Below are positions 18,370 to 27,608 of a DNA stretch of 64,000 nt, piece after piece. Source of the DNA: JAUPKT01 sp964427855 (GTDB taxonomy: Bacteria > Desulfobacterota > Desulfomonilia > Desulfomonilales > Desulfomonilaceae). Every line of letters begins with the position of its first letter. Positions within the stretch are counted from its first letter, which is position 1. The position numbers and the translations under genes were made by a program. Location: NCBI GenBank assembly GCA_964427855.1, contig CAYRVH010000010.1, forward strand, positions 5,853 to 69,852. The letters run 5' to 3'. The notes below the pieces were generated by a model that had not been told where the DNA came from, did no database searches, and saw nothing but the letters and a program-made list of their open reading frames with translations.

Positions 18370-21015
18370 ATGGAACTAATAAACAACGTGCCGGAAGGAA
18401 TGCTATCCGATAAATTTGCGAGGCTGAGTCCCACCTTGCGAGAGCTTGCGATGGCCAAAGGTCTGGCCAAAGATTTCTCGCCAGGACAGGTGATAGTGGA
18501 TCCTCTTCACTGGGGAGATCAAATTAGGCTTATTGTCAAAGGCGAGGCAAGCCTCGTGCTTCGAGATGATGAAGGCGAAAAAATAGCGGTGGACTCGCTG
18601 GGGCCCGGAGATATTTTTGGGGAAGTTCACTTCTTTACGGGCAGTCCATGGCCTTCGGATGTCCTTCTCATTGCCGATAACTATTGCACCATTCTCGAAA
18701 TTCCGCCGGCGGATTTTGAGCATCTTCTTACGACAGATTCCTACTTTGCCACGTCGCTCATACGAAATCTCACGCGCAAGACCATTAAGCTGCATCGAAA
18801 GGTGTTTGCCGATAAGATCAAGCGGCGTTCTCTTCAGGCGGCTATCAGCAGGGAGGAGCACGTTTTTCCCGGGCACCTGGTGGGCGACTACGTGCGGAAG
18901 CGTTTCTCAAAGAGAATCGAGGAGCTTGCACAGGTCGATGGGCCCGTACTCTTAATGGGTGAGACTGGCGTCGGAAAAGAAGTGATAGCGCACGCCCTAT
19001 ACCGTGCAGGCCACCAATGCAAGGAGGTCTTTCTTTTCGTTGATCTACTCGCTTCGTGCGCCATGGGCGGAGAAGGGACGTTAGATCCTCCTTCAGGTGT
19101 CAACGATGTTCGTGTGACTGAGCATCAGATGCGGCTGTTTTTCGGATCAGAAGAGCCTAAGAAGGACGGAGGCATAAAGGAGACCCCAGGATACTTGGAG
19201 CTGGCCCATGAGGGAACCCTTCTCATTCGAGGCGCGGACAATTTGGCGCCAGTGGTGCAAGCGAAATTGCTCGAGTCAATAACGACTCAGACGTTTCGCC
19301 GTGTGGGCGGCGTCAGGCTTCAGCGGTCAAGGGTCAGGGTTATAGCTACGACTCGCCTTAATCCCGACGCCGTGAGTTTGGAAGCACACCCCTTGCTTTA
19401 TGCCCTTATGCAAGAGCGATGCATAATCATCCCTCCATTGCGAACAAGACGCAAAGAGATACCCGACTTGGTGAATCGCTACCTCGAGCGCTATGGCCGT
19501 GAAACTGGACGCACCGTTGAGGCGGCGCCCCCGGAGACGATGAAGGCCTTGCTTAATTATAGCTGGCCCGGCAACGATATGGAGCTGTCCAACACCTTAA
19601 AAAGGGCTGTGCTCGTCTCGGTCGATGGGGTGATCCGGCCGCAGGACATTTATTTTGATTTGAAACGGGTGGAGGAACGCGGCAAGTTCAACCTCTTCAA
19701 GTTCAAGTGGGTCAAGAGATTTTTTTTGAGTCCTCACTATCCAACGGTGTTTCAGAGCTCGGCAACCCCGTTTTTTTTTATAGTATTGGGGTTCCTCTTT
19801 TTTGGACCCAGCGACCCTGAAAAGAATCCGGCGGCGTTGTTTAGTTGGGCTTTGGGATGGCCGTTGCTCATTATGAGCGCTTTTTTCTTTGCCCGCTTTT
19901 GGTGCTCGGTATGTCCCATAGGAATTTTGGGCAAACTCGCTAAGAGATTCTTCTCGTTGGAAAGGGCCTTCCCTGCTTTTCTCAAGGTGCGGAGTGACTT
20001 TGTCATCGCAGGGGCTGTCTTGTTCATTATTTGGTTGGAATCAGCCACGGGGATAAGAAATTCCCCGTATAACTTGGGGCTCCTATTGCTGGCTATGCTT
20101 GTTTCGGCTGTAGTGGTTTCCGTCATCTACGAGCGTCAAACTTGGTGTCTATACCTCTGCGGCTTGGGCGGTATGGTGGGTTTATTGGCCAAGACGTCTC
20201 TTTTGGAGTTGCGGGCAGACCGCAACGTTTGCATCTCACAGTGTGGGACGAACGACTGCTTCATGGGCCGTGCAGGTTCGGAAGGTTGTCCGTTTGGTCA
20301 GGCGGGTCCACGGCTTCATAGTAATCGGCTCTGCAAGCTTTGCGCGACGTGCGTGAAGAATTGTCCTTACGGGGCGACAAACTTGAATCTCCGATTTCCG
20401 GGAAGGGAAATCTGGGAAGTCCGAGAGCCAAAAATTGGAACTGCGTTCCTCGTACTCGGCATGATCGGGGGATTGATTAGCGAGATGTCGAGCAAGACGT
20501 CTTGGTATGAGTCCTTGGTGGGGCTTTTACCTCTGCCCCCTATCGTGGTGTTTACGTTTGTGTACGTGGGTATTATATTGGCTATCAATCTTGTGATGAT
20601 ATTGTCGTCGTGGCTGTCGAGCAGGGCGCTTGGGGAGACCTTGTGGGCGAACTATGCCCGGTATAGTCTGGCTTTGTTGCCCGTTGCGCTCTGCGCCTTT
20701 GCTTCGTTCCACCTCTATTATTTTTTTCACCTGGGCGCGCAAGTGCCTCATCTCCTGAGCCACAACTTCGACATGGAGGCAATTCGGGAATTCAGCTTCG
20801 TCGTATCCGCCCGATCGACGGGCCTTATACAACAATCGCTTATGTGGCTGGGGCTCTGCTGGACATATATCGTTCTTTATCGTATTGGAGCTCAAAACTA
20901 TGAATTGCGGGCTCGGACCATCGCCGGATTGGCGCCGCACTACGCTGTTGCGTTGGCGTTGAACTTCGCTGCGATAAACTCGATGATGTGCTTTTTCTAC
21001 AGGGCCTGCGAATAG
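18370..21015 (+). CDS. cyclic-nucleotide-binding domain + degenerate sigma-54-type AAA domain + membrane polyferredoxin
   Basis: 881 residues in three parts. Residues about 25-135 form a cNMP-binding beta-roll (FSPGQVIVD, IRLIVKGEASLVLRD, LGPGDIFGEVHFFTG). Residues about 165-430 resemble the AAA core of sigma-54 activators, with Walker A GETGVGKE (197-204), ATTRLNPDA, PPLRTRRKEIPDLV and YSWPGNDMELSNTL. The GAFTGA loop is missing and Walker B reads LLIRGADN instead of LFLDEIGE, so neither sigma-54 contact nor normal ATP hydrolysis is expected. From residue 445 there are several membrane helices with CSVCPIG (about 512) and soluble ferredoxin clusters (CISQCGTNDC at 621; CKLCATCVKNCP at 655), like NapH/NosR/CcoG-type polyferredoxins. 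There is no DNA-binding HTH. The assembly suggests a membrane electron-transfer protein gated by a nucleotide signal. Probably transcribed with the gene at 21109. Confidence 0.85.
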   Translation: MELINNVPEGMLSDKFARLSPTLRELAMAKGLAKDFSPGQVIVDPLHWGDQIRLIVKGEASLVLRDDEGEKIAVDSLGPGDIFGEVHFFTGSPWPSDVLLIADNYCTILEIPPADFEHLLTTDSYFATSLIRNLTRKTIKLHRKVFADKIKRRSLQAAISREEHVFPGHLVGDYVRKRFSKRIEELAQVDGPVLLMGETGVGKEVIAHALYRAGHQCKEVFLFVDLLASCAMGGEGTLDPPSGVNDVRVTEHQMRLFFGSEEPKKDGGIKETPGYLELAHEGTLLIRGADNLAPVVQAKLLESITTQTFRRVGGVRLQRSRVRVIATTRLNPDAVSLEAHPLLYALMQERCIIIPPLRTRRKEIPDLVNRYLERYGRETGRTVEAAPPETMKALLNYSWPGNDMELSNTLKRAVLVSVDGVIRPQDIYFDLKRVEERGKFNLFKFKWVKRFFLSPHYPTVFQSSATPFFFIVLGFLFFGPSDPEKNPAALFSWALGWPLLIMSAFFFARFWCSVCPIGILGKLAKRFFSLERAFPAFLKVRSDFVIAGAVLFIIWLESATGIRNSPYNLGLLLLAMLVSAVVVSVIYERQTWCLYLCGLGGMVGLLAKTSLLELRADRNVCISQCGTNDCFMGRAGSEGCPFGQAGPRLHSNRLCKLCATCVKNCPYGATNLNLRFPGREIWEVREPKIGTAFLVLGMIGGLISEMSSKTSWYESLVGLLPLPPIVVFTFVYVGIILAINLVMILSSWLSSRALGETLWANYARYSLALLPVALCAFASFHLYYFFHLGAQVPHLLSHNFDMEAIREFSFVVSARSTGLIQQSLMWLGLCWTYIVLYRIGAQNYELRARTIAGLAPHYAVALALNFAAINSMMCFFYRACE

Positions 21016-21108
21016 GAGTGGGCCGATTTATCAAGGGCCTTATCATGACCTTCCAGACATTTGATCAGAACAAACCCGCGCGTGGGCGGTGAAAGAGCGG
21101 ATTGAGCT

Positions 21109-22413
21109 ATGTCACAACGAAAAAACGTACGAGCGACATCCGGGGTCAGTCGATTGGACGCCTTACTAGAAGGGCTATTTATAGGCGACAATGTGGTGTG
21201 GCACGATGACGCGGGCAGTTTGGCGTCGGTGTTTTGTATGAATTTTTTGAAGGCTTCTCAGAGAAGTAACAAGCCCATCATATATGTGACCTTTGATCGG
21301 TCTCCTCGCAATCTCCTCGACAGATTAGGCTCAATCGCGGATTACAAGAAATTAATTATCCTTGATTGTTTTACGTGGGGCAAAGGAGAGGGATCAGACG
21401 TTTTTGCGCGATTTTACGATGAATACGCCCAGACTCTTGCATGCGACGTGGTCAGGGTCGATCACCCCGGACAGCCTTCAGAGGTCATGGAGGCGTTATA
21501 TAGTCAGCACAGCCAGTTTTCTGGTGAAGTTCGCTTTGTGTTCGAGAGCATTACAGGCATGCAGGAGCTTTGGGGAGGTGAAGACAAGGTTCTTCATTTT
21601 TATAGTCATTCGTGTCCAAGACTCTATGAGCTTAACACCATTGCCTATTGGATGCTCGAGAAGAACGCCCATTCTCTGCGACTTCGCGCCAACATCAACC
21701 AGATAGCCCAGGTAGCCATCGAGTTGTCAATCAAGAGAGGAACAACGTCGCTGACCATATTGAAAGCGGAGAAGAGGGGACCTGAGAACCTCCAGAGGCC
21801 GTTGGTGTACTGGACAAAGGGCCTCAGCGTCACCTTTGAAGAGGGCGACGGAGGCGCTGCTCAGCCCGGGCTTGGAACGAGGATACGAGAGATTCGTACT
21901 AAGAAAAAGATGTCTCAAAGCGAGTTGGCGAAGCTCGTTGGCGTCACTCCAAGCACCATCTCTCAGGTGGAGGGAAATCTTATATATCCATCTTTGCCGG
22001 CTTTTGTGAAAATGGCAGAAGTGCTTTCGGTGGATGTTGGTTCTTTTTTTGGAACCCGCAATCGTCCTCTACGTCAGTTGGTATTCTCCTCGTCAGATGC
22101 GGGCGAGCTGGTATTATTGGACGGCCGCGAACGCGGCATACGGGGCAAAGTCCTCATACCTGAGACCCAAGAAACCCACGGCAAGCTGTATCTCATCGAG
22201 ATTGCAGGGAACACGAGACTCCTGTCTCATTTTCTTTTCCACAAAGGAGAGGAGGCGGGCTATTTGATTTCGGGATTGCTCCACACAACGATCGGGAAAG
22301 AGACACATCGGCTCATGTCCGGCGATGTCATCTATTTAACGCATGAGACCCCAAGCTCATGGCATAACCCCGGTTCAGAGACCGCCGTCCTGTTGTGGAT
22401 TAAAATTGACTGA
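21109..22413 (+). CDS. degenerate KaiC-like domain + XRE helix-turn-helix + cupin regulator
   Basis: 434 residues. Residues 1-240 look like a KaiC/RadA-type RecA fold (GVSRLDALLEGLFIGDNVVW, KPIIYVTFDRSPRNLLDRLG, VRFVFESITGMQELWG, NTIAYWMLEKNAHS), but the P-loop lysine motif is absent (GDNVVWHDDAG), so ATP hydrolysis is unlikely. Residues about 250-310 are an XRE HTH (IREIRTKKKMSQSELAKLVGVTPSTISQVE). Residues about 345-430 are a cupin (SHFLFHKGEEAGYLISGLL, MSGDVIYLTHETPSSWHN). XRE + cupin is a known regulator pair; the KaiC-like head is unusual. It follows the polyferredoxin fusion by 93 bases in the same direction and may regulate it (inference). Confidence 0.8.
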   Translation: MSQRKNVRATSGVSRLDALLEGLFIGDNVVWHDDAGSLASVFCMNFLKASQRSNKPIIYVTFDRSPRNLLDRLGSIADYKKLIILDCFTWGKGEGSDVFARFYDEYAQTLACDVVRVDHPGQPSEVMEALYSQHSQFSGEVRFVFESITGMQELWGGEDKVLHFYSHSCPRLYELNTIAYWMLEKNAHSLRLRANINQIAQVAIELSIKRGTTSLTILKAEKRGPENLQRPLVYWTKGLSVTFEEGDGGAAQPGLGTRIREIRTKKKMSQSELAKLVGVTPSTISQVEGNLIYPSLPAFVKMAEVLSVDVGSFFGTRNRPLRQLVFSSSDAGELVLLDGRERGIRGKVLIPETQETHGKLYLIEIAGNTRLLSHFLFHKGEEAGYLISGLLHTTIGKETHRLMSGDVIYLTHETPSSWHNPGSETAVLLWIKID

Positions 22414-22592
22414 GCAGAGCGGTCTCCACGAAAAGAGCGAATTCGATAGTGGTGTCTCTGATCGATTGATATGAGCTGAAATTGTATCCTCACCTTTGTC
22501 TTCTGGCGGTGAAGAGAAGTCCGTCGAGGTGTCATTTCCAGCAAGGCGAAGCGATCTCATGATGCATTTTGAGGAAAAACATAAGTCTGTGC

Positions 22593-25247
22593 TCAGTAAT
22601 TGCTCGCCCGGAGCTTCATGGTGAAGAAGCGACAGAGATTGATTCCGATCTGGGGATAGATTCTCATTATTTCCTGGAATTGATGATGTTTCAGGACATA
22701 CGCCTCGGTACTCGTTGCCGCCACGCAGGTCGCGTTGGGAGGCATACGGGTAAACAGGCTGAGCTCGCCGATAAAGGCGCCTTCTCCGACCACAACCTTC
22801 TCAATCTGTTTCTCCGTCCCATAGTCCTTGTAGATGCGGACGCTGCCACTGATTATGAGATATATTGAAGAATTTTCTTCACCCTCCCTAATCATAATAT
22901 CGCCAGGTTCGAAGTGTTCGACATTGACGACTGAGGCAATAGCATGGAGTTCACGCACCCCCATACCTTCGAAGATATCGAAGGATTTAAGTCTCTGAAT
23001 TCTTTCTGTGACGTCTGGCATGGGCACGACCTCGTTCAGACTTCTCTTTAGCGCAAAGTGTGCTATTTCACGGACATAGGGGTATTGATCGTTCAGCCTT
23101 GTCTTTATGATGGGGATGTATTGGCCGCCTGCGAGGTTTTCGCCTATCAAGAAAAGGGCCAGCATCCGCGTTATGGGATCTTCTGAATTTACTAAGAACG
23201 TGAATACCCGATCCGGAGAATCATTTCTCATCAAGGGAAACAGCTTTTTCCCTTTCTCGATCTTTTCGTCGAGGGGGGCGTCCTCGATAAAAGGTATGAG
23301 GTAAGGGATTATTTCTTTATTAATAGAGCTCTCCACCATCTCCACGGCCAAGGCTGCAGTTTCGGACTTGAGGGCCTCATACATAAGACGCATATCAGCG
23401 TGATACACCCATAAGGCTTGAAAGATGAGCCCAAGTTTTTCCTCATTGAGCTCTACGAGATGCTTCAGCAACAGCTCCTGGCTGATATCTTGTTTCATAC
23501 CTTGGAGCAGACGAATGGCGATCAGGTTCGAATATGCGAGGGCGAGTTCTTTGCCGAGGAATGGGATCATCTCAAAATCTCTGAGGCCCGCGAGACGTAT
23601 GACCTCAAGGATACCTCGTCTCGTGCGTGATGGCGCGTCGATGAGAGACACCTCGAGGAACGGCAGGATTACTTCCCTGTAACCCATTAGCGCTTCGAGA
23701 GCAGCCTTTCGCACGTCTTCGTCGCTGTCTTCGAGACAGGCGACGAGTTTGTCCACGGCCCTGATGTCACGGGTGAGGATGAAGGAGGCGGCGGCCTCCG
23801 CTCGAACCGAGGGGCTCTGGTCGTCAAGGAGCTTTAACGCTACCTCGGGATCCATGTACGCAGCGCCGGTGGTTTCAATGGCAATTTTTTCTTCAGACCT
23901 TTCTTCGACTGAGACAGGCCCAAGTTCCATAGCCGCCGCGCCGCTGTCAAAGGTGCGCACTGATTCGATCTGGTCAAAGTCTATTTTCTTCTCGACGATG
24001 ACCTGTTTCAATATTCTCTTGTAATGCTTCCGAAAAATCAGGGATTCATATACCCAGTAAAGTGCCAAGACCAACGCGATATATGAGAGGCTGCGGGGAG
24101 TGACGACGGGTTTCAGCACGATCATGATAATGGATCCCGCGAGCATGCCCATTTTTAGCACAGTGCCGCGGATGAAAATCCTGCTCCATGTAACAAGATC
24201 AGCCGGAATAATGTTGAAGAGGACTTTATTGACCGGGCCAGCGATAGCCCGCTGTATCAGAATGGTCGTAAACTGCCCGTAACAGGCCACGAAGATATTA
24301 AAGAACCCTGAAAGCGCAGCGAATAGGACCGCAAAGTTAATTGGATGAACCAGAGAAGCGTTCGTGATACCCATAGATTGGTAAAGACGTCCCATGAAAA
24401 AGAGAAGGACAAACGTGAGTGACGTTGTCACGCCTCGAAAAATGCTCAAGAACGAGATCAGGGATTGCTGGGTGGCAAAGGTGTGAGCGGCAATTTCGCT
24501 GAATTGATACAGAAAGATAGGGAGCAATACGTTAGGTATCAGACCGGTGATGATAAGATACCTGACAATGGGAAACTCAGCCATGAGGCTAGGTACTTCT
24601 CGCAGCTTCTTGGAAGCCTTGTGCTTGGTTCTGTCTTTTACCGCGAGCGCCCCCAAGATCCTCTTGCCTGAGCGTACAATCACTATGGAGGATATGAGGC
24701 AGACCCATCCGAAGAGGATCAAAGTCGCATCGTCTCCGAACACGAGTGTAAAGGGTTTTGTTCCAAAGCTTCCAAGCGTTGTGCCAAGCACTTGCGCTGC
24801 GGTCACCAGGGGAAAAATGCGTTTTCCCTGTCGGGCGTCGAAAAGATCTCCTGCAATGTTCCATAGATAGACGAGAAGTATTGCATCCAGGAGATAGAGC
24901 AACTGATAGAGAATGGGATAGGCGATGGAGATATCGCCCTTGACCATCAAAAAAAGAATGTTCGATGCGATTCCATAGAGCACGAGGAATCCGGCGAGGA
25001 GATGAAGGTCGACGAACTTTCTTGACAAACGATCAACAATCCCGAAGACCACGAAGGTAAGCAGACCATTGATGAGCAGCATCCACGGGACATACTGAGG
25101 GCCGTAACGCTTTAAGAATGCGGCATCGACGTAGGTACGAAAGATGGCTGTGACAAGGAAAATAGTAAAGAATATTAGTGAAATCCATGAAAATTTTGAA
25201 AATTCATGAGAGTATATTTTGAGATATTTTTCTGCAATTTTTCTCAT
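22593..25247 (-). CDS. ADP/ATP-carrier-like transporter + HEAT repeats + cyclic-nucleotide-binding domain
   Basis: 884 residues. Residues about 15-440 are a 12-helix transporter domain like the Tlc/Npt nucleotide carriers and MFS relatives (TAIFRTYVDAAFLKRYGPQY, LWNIAGDLFDARQGKRIFP, AGPVNKVLFNIIPAD). Residues about 490-720 form alpha-helical HEAT repeats (ALKLLDDQSPSVRAEAA, LVACLEDSDEDVRKAALEAL). Residues 755-870 are a cNMP domain (VEHFEPGDIMIREGEENSSIYLI, GEGAFIGELSLFTRMPPNATC). This three-part layout occurs in deltaproteobacterial genomes, but I know of no characterised member. It may sense nucleotide status at the membrane or move nucleotides. It is the second cNMP-domain membrane protein in this region. 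Confidence 0.85.
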   Translation of the reverse strand: MRKIAEKYLKIYSHEFSKFSWISLIFFTIFLVTAIFRTYVDAAFLKRYGPQYVPWMLLINGLLTFVVFGIVDRLSRKFVDLHLLAGFLVLYGIASNILFLMVKGDISIAYPILYQLLYLLDAILLVYLWNIAGDLFDARQGKRIFPLVTAAQVLGTTLGSFGTKPFTLVFGDDATLILFGWVCLISSIVIVRSGKRILGALAVKDRTKHKASKKLREVPSLMAEFPIVRYLIITGLIPNVLLPIFLYQFSEIAAHTFATQQSLISFLSIFRGVTTSLTFVLLFFMGRLYQSMGITNASLVHPINFAVLFAALSGFFNIFVACYGQFTTILIQRAIAGPVNKVLFNIIPADLVTWSRIFIRGTVLKMGMLAGSIIMIVLKPVVTPRSLSYIALVLALYWVYESLIFRKHYKRILKQVIVEKKIDFDQIESVRTFDSGAAAMELGPVSVEERSEEKIAIETTGAAYMDPEVALKLLDDQSPSVRAEAAASFILTRDIRAVDKLVACLEDSDEDVRKAALEALMGYREVILPFLEVSLIDAPSRTRRGILEVIRLAGLRDFEMIPFLGKELALAYSNLIAIRLLQGMKQDISQELLLKHLVELNEEKLGLIFQALWVYHADMRLMYEALKSETAALAVEMVESSINKEIIPYLIPFIEDAPLDEKIEKGKKLFPLMRNDSPDRVFTFLVNSEDPITRMLALFLIGENLAGGQYIPIIKTRLNDQYPYVREIAHFALKRSLNEVVPMPDVTERIQRLKSFDIFEGMGVRELHAIASVVNVEHFEPGDIMIREGEENSSIYLIISGSVRIYKDYGTEKQIEKVVVGEGAFIGELSLFTRMPPNATCVAATSTEAYVLKHHQFQEIMRIYPQIGINLCRFFTMKLRASNY

Positions 25248-25292
25248 GGGATTTGAGATCGTATTGGTCGGTGGTGGAAGACGACGTTATCA

Positions 25293-25314
25293 TAGCTCAT
25301 TCATTGACGAGCTA
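25293..25314. promoter_or_regulatory. short inverted repeat in a divergent intergenic region
   Basis: TAGCTC and GAGCTA are separated by ten bases, between two divergently transcribed genes (25247 minus, 25458 plus). A candidate operator or chance palindrome. Confidence 0.25.
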
Positions 25315-25457
25315 CAAGTATAGGGATATTTTTTCGCAAGAAGGTCCAGCAAGCACTCGCAGACGGCGACAGCATTGTGAGCGCCTGACCACAGGTCACA
25401 ATGGGGTCTCGTTGGCTTGTTTGTGAGGCGTGCCGGCGCTGTGAAGAGGTGGCGGAG

Positions 25458-25958
25458 ATGATATCTGACGACCATAGGAGAATACGGATTGGCGAGCACG
25501 AAATAGGAATTTTGGGGCTCTCTGGGGCTTTTGAGGAGGTCGCGGCTGCATGTGGGGACGCTGACCAGGAGGAGATCAAGGCGAGGCTTATCACATTGCT
25601 GAAAACCAAGAATTATATACCTTCGTCCGCGGAAAACCTTTATGCAGAATCGTTCCTCCGAGAATACCGGAAGTGGAAGGGTGAAGTTGTCGAGGAATCA
25701 GATTCACGCGACTTGAAAGTAGTGATCCTCGGTCCTGGATGCGCGCAATGCAATGAGCTCGAGCAGGCGGTATTGCAGGAGCTCGCCCGGCTAAACATAC
25801 CCGCAGCCGTGGAACACATCACCGATATTAAGGAAATAGGCTGTTACGGGATTGTACGGACGCCGGCGTTGGTGGTGAACGGGAAAATTGTGTCTGCGGG
25901 GGTAGTCCCTAATTCACGTCGGCTGAGAGAAATTCTCAATAGTTTAACGATATCCTAA
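25458..25958 (+). CDS. thioredoxin-like protein with N-terminal extension (thioredoxin_3 type)
   Basis: About 166 residues. The C-terminal half is a small glutaredoxin/thioredoxin-like domain: KVVILGPGCAQCNELEQAV, where CAQC is the redox pair, then EHITDIKEIGCYGIVRTPALVVNGKIVSAG with the cis-Pro TPALVVNG. This is the MJ0307/thioredoxin_3 class found with permeases and arsenic genes in anaerobes. The N-terminal half (RIRIGEHEIGILGLSGAFEE, IPSSAENLYAESFLREY) is a small helical domain often attached to such proteins. ATG 25458 is preferred because of GAGGTG upstream; the frame is open to 25401. It lies 38 bases before an arsenate-reductase-like gene. Confidence 0.8.
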   Translation: MISDDHRRIRIGEHEIGILGLSGAFEEVAAACGDADQEEIKARLITLLKTKNYIPSSAENLYAESFLREYRKWKGEVVEESDSRDLKVVILGPGCAQCNELEQAVLQELARLNIPAAVEHITDIKEIGCYGIVRTPALVVNGKIVSAGVVPNSRRLREILNSLTIS

Positions 25959-25996
25959 CAAGCGCATGCTCCATTGACGCCATGGGAGATTGACTC

Positions 25997-26481
25997 ATGA
26001 ATTCAAAAAAGCACATCCTCTTTCTCTGTACAGGAAATTCTTGTAGGAGCCAAATGGCAGAGGCTATTGGAAAACATTTAGCAAGTGATGTATTTNNNNN
26101 NNNNNAGAGGCGTGGACTCGTGTGTTGAAGGGCTCCGAATATGAGCCATATTCCGCGGGAGTCGAGGTCAAGCCTGTCGATCCACGAGCCGTCAAGGCCA
26201 TGGCCGAAGTAGGGATCGATATATCCCCGCAGCAGTCCAAACATATAGACAGCGTGGCAGAGAGACAATTTGACTACGTGGTCACATTGTGCAGTCATGC
26301 CCAGGAAACGTGCCTCTTCTTTCCGGCAAAGACCAAGGTGCTGCACAAGGGATTTGACGATCCTCCCGTATTGGCAGCCACCGCCCTCTCTGAAGAAGAA
26401 GCCATGCAGTGCTACAGGCGTGTACGTGATGAGATAAGGGACTTCGTGAACGGCTTTCCTGCAACCTTGGAAGAGGCTTGA
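25997..26481 (+). CDS. arsenate reductase / low-molecular-weight phosphatase, interrupted by an assembly gap
   Basis: Low-molecular-weight protein-tyrosine-phosphatase fold as in thioredoxin-coupled ArsC. It starts MNSKKHILFLCTGNSCRSQMAEAI with the P-loop CX5R (CTGNSCR). After the N run at 26096-26105 it continues in another frame (EAWTRVLKGSEYEPYSAG, VDPRAVKAMAEVGIDIS, DYVVTLCSHAQETC, KTKVLHKGFDDPP), the usual ArsC second half. The frame change lies within the gap and most likely reflects unknown gap length rather than a real frameshift. Start supported by GGGAG nine bases upstream. The preceding thioredoxin-like gene could supply electrons. Confidence 0.85.
26096..26105. other. assembly gap (10 N)
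   Basis: Ten undetermined bases inside the arsenate-reductase-like gene. Reading frames on the two sides differ, so the true gap length is probably not ten. Confidence 0.98.
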
Positions 26482-27608
26482 TTAGGAGGCGCCGGAGGCA
26501 ATATACCCTTCCTTTATGAGAAGTTTTTTTATGGAGTCACCCTTCCCTTTCGGCACTCTCAGCAGCAATCCTCCTGATTTCTTTGCATTCATTTTGGGGA
26601 GTAATCCGTTTCTGATTTCCACTGCTGGATTCAGTTCCCATAAGCTGCGTGGACTGATGCGACACCAGTGCGCCACCACGTATAGTGGCAAGTCCTTGAG
26701 GAGCACAAGAGGCTCCAATACATCGTATGAGGCTGGTTTCAATGGAGGAATTTGAAGTGAATAAAATTCCCGATGTGTATCGATGATTTTTAACGCGACG
26801 ACCTGGGGAATAAAAGCATCAGAAAGCGGCGGCATCACGAGGTCCCAGTAGGAAAATCCCGGGAATTTTTTCATTAGGGCCTCGATTTTGTCCGGCCCAT
26901 CAAGGAACGCAGAAATGGCCAGGAACCAACTCTTAGAATCTGGTTCTTTCATGAACTCCTTGAGGAGCTTGCACGCTATCTTCGTGGACAGCACAAAATC
27001 TTTGCGTTCATCCCAGTCCTCAGTCGCCGACCACAGGGGCGCCGGAGCCTTTTTCTTATCGTTGGGGGTACCGAGAGACCACCAGCCGACACCGCCGCTC
27101 TTCAATCGAGAGTTTGGGCTCAAACCGCTCAGAAGCACAGCGACATACAGAAGGTCGTGAGGTACTTTCTCCTCGGAAAGGACCTCGATCATGGCAGGCC
27201 CAAAAATGCTCATGCGGTCAAACCATTCCATCATTAAAGCCCTGCGATCCATGAGGAGAAAATTGAGCTGGTCGGTTATCCGGGATGAGANNNNNNNNNN
27301 NNNNNNNNNTCCCGCTGCGTCAAGGGGACTTTTTCTCCGCAGAAGTTCACGCCGCTTTTTTGCATGCCCGGGGGCAACACATATGAGGTTTTGGCGTAGC
27401 CAAGGGCCAACGTGGGAGGGGCCGCATCCGCAAGCCCATGGTGAAAAAGCAAGGCCCCTATTGCAAGGAGAAGGAAGGTCGTCAGGGAGGTGATTTTCAG
27501 GGGGTCGCAACGATAAGTCGTCCTTGTCGCAGCTGCTTCGCGACCTGAAGGCCAGTATTTCAAGCTGTGTATAATGGCGCTCAACGATTTGCCCTGCTGT
27601 TGCGCCAA
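26482..27608 (-). CDS. exported MltD-like protein with degenerate lytic-transglycosylase motifs
   Basis: Interrupted by a 19-N gap (27291-27309) with a frame change across it. The N-terminal part has a hydrophobic export segment (TTFLLLAIGALLFHHGLADA) and NFCGEKVPLTQR, an MltD-family opening. The rest follows the MltD/SLT layout: HDLLYVAVLLSGLSPNSR, GGVGWWSL, WDERKDFVLSTKIACKLL, FLAISAFLDGPDKI, then a LysM-like tail (LPLYVVAHWCRISPRSLWEL, RVPKGKG). The catalytic ESG reads LSG, the GxWQ motif reads GWWS, and the YNAG motif reads FLDG, so it is probably a pseudoenzyme or binding protein. Its stop is immediately next to the convergent arsC-like stop. The start overlaps the upstream gene by 28 bases, indicating an operon. 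Confidence 0.75.
27291..27309. other. assembly gap (19 N)
   Basis: Nineteen undetermined bases inside the MltD-like gene; the reading frame differs on the two sides. Confidence 0.98.

Noticed and set aside
18370..19690. Sigma-54-dependent transcription activator
   Set aside because: The AAA module lacks GAFTGA, has no Walker B acids and no DNA-binding HTH; the C-terminal half is a membrane polyferredoxin.
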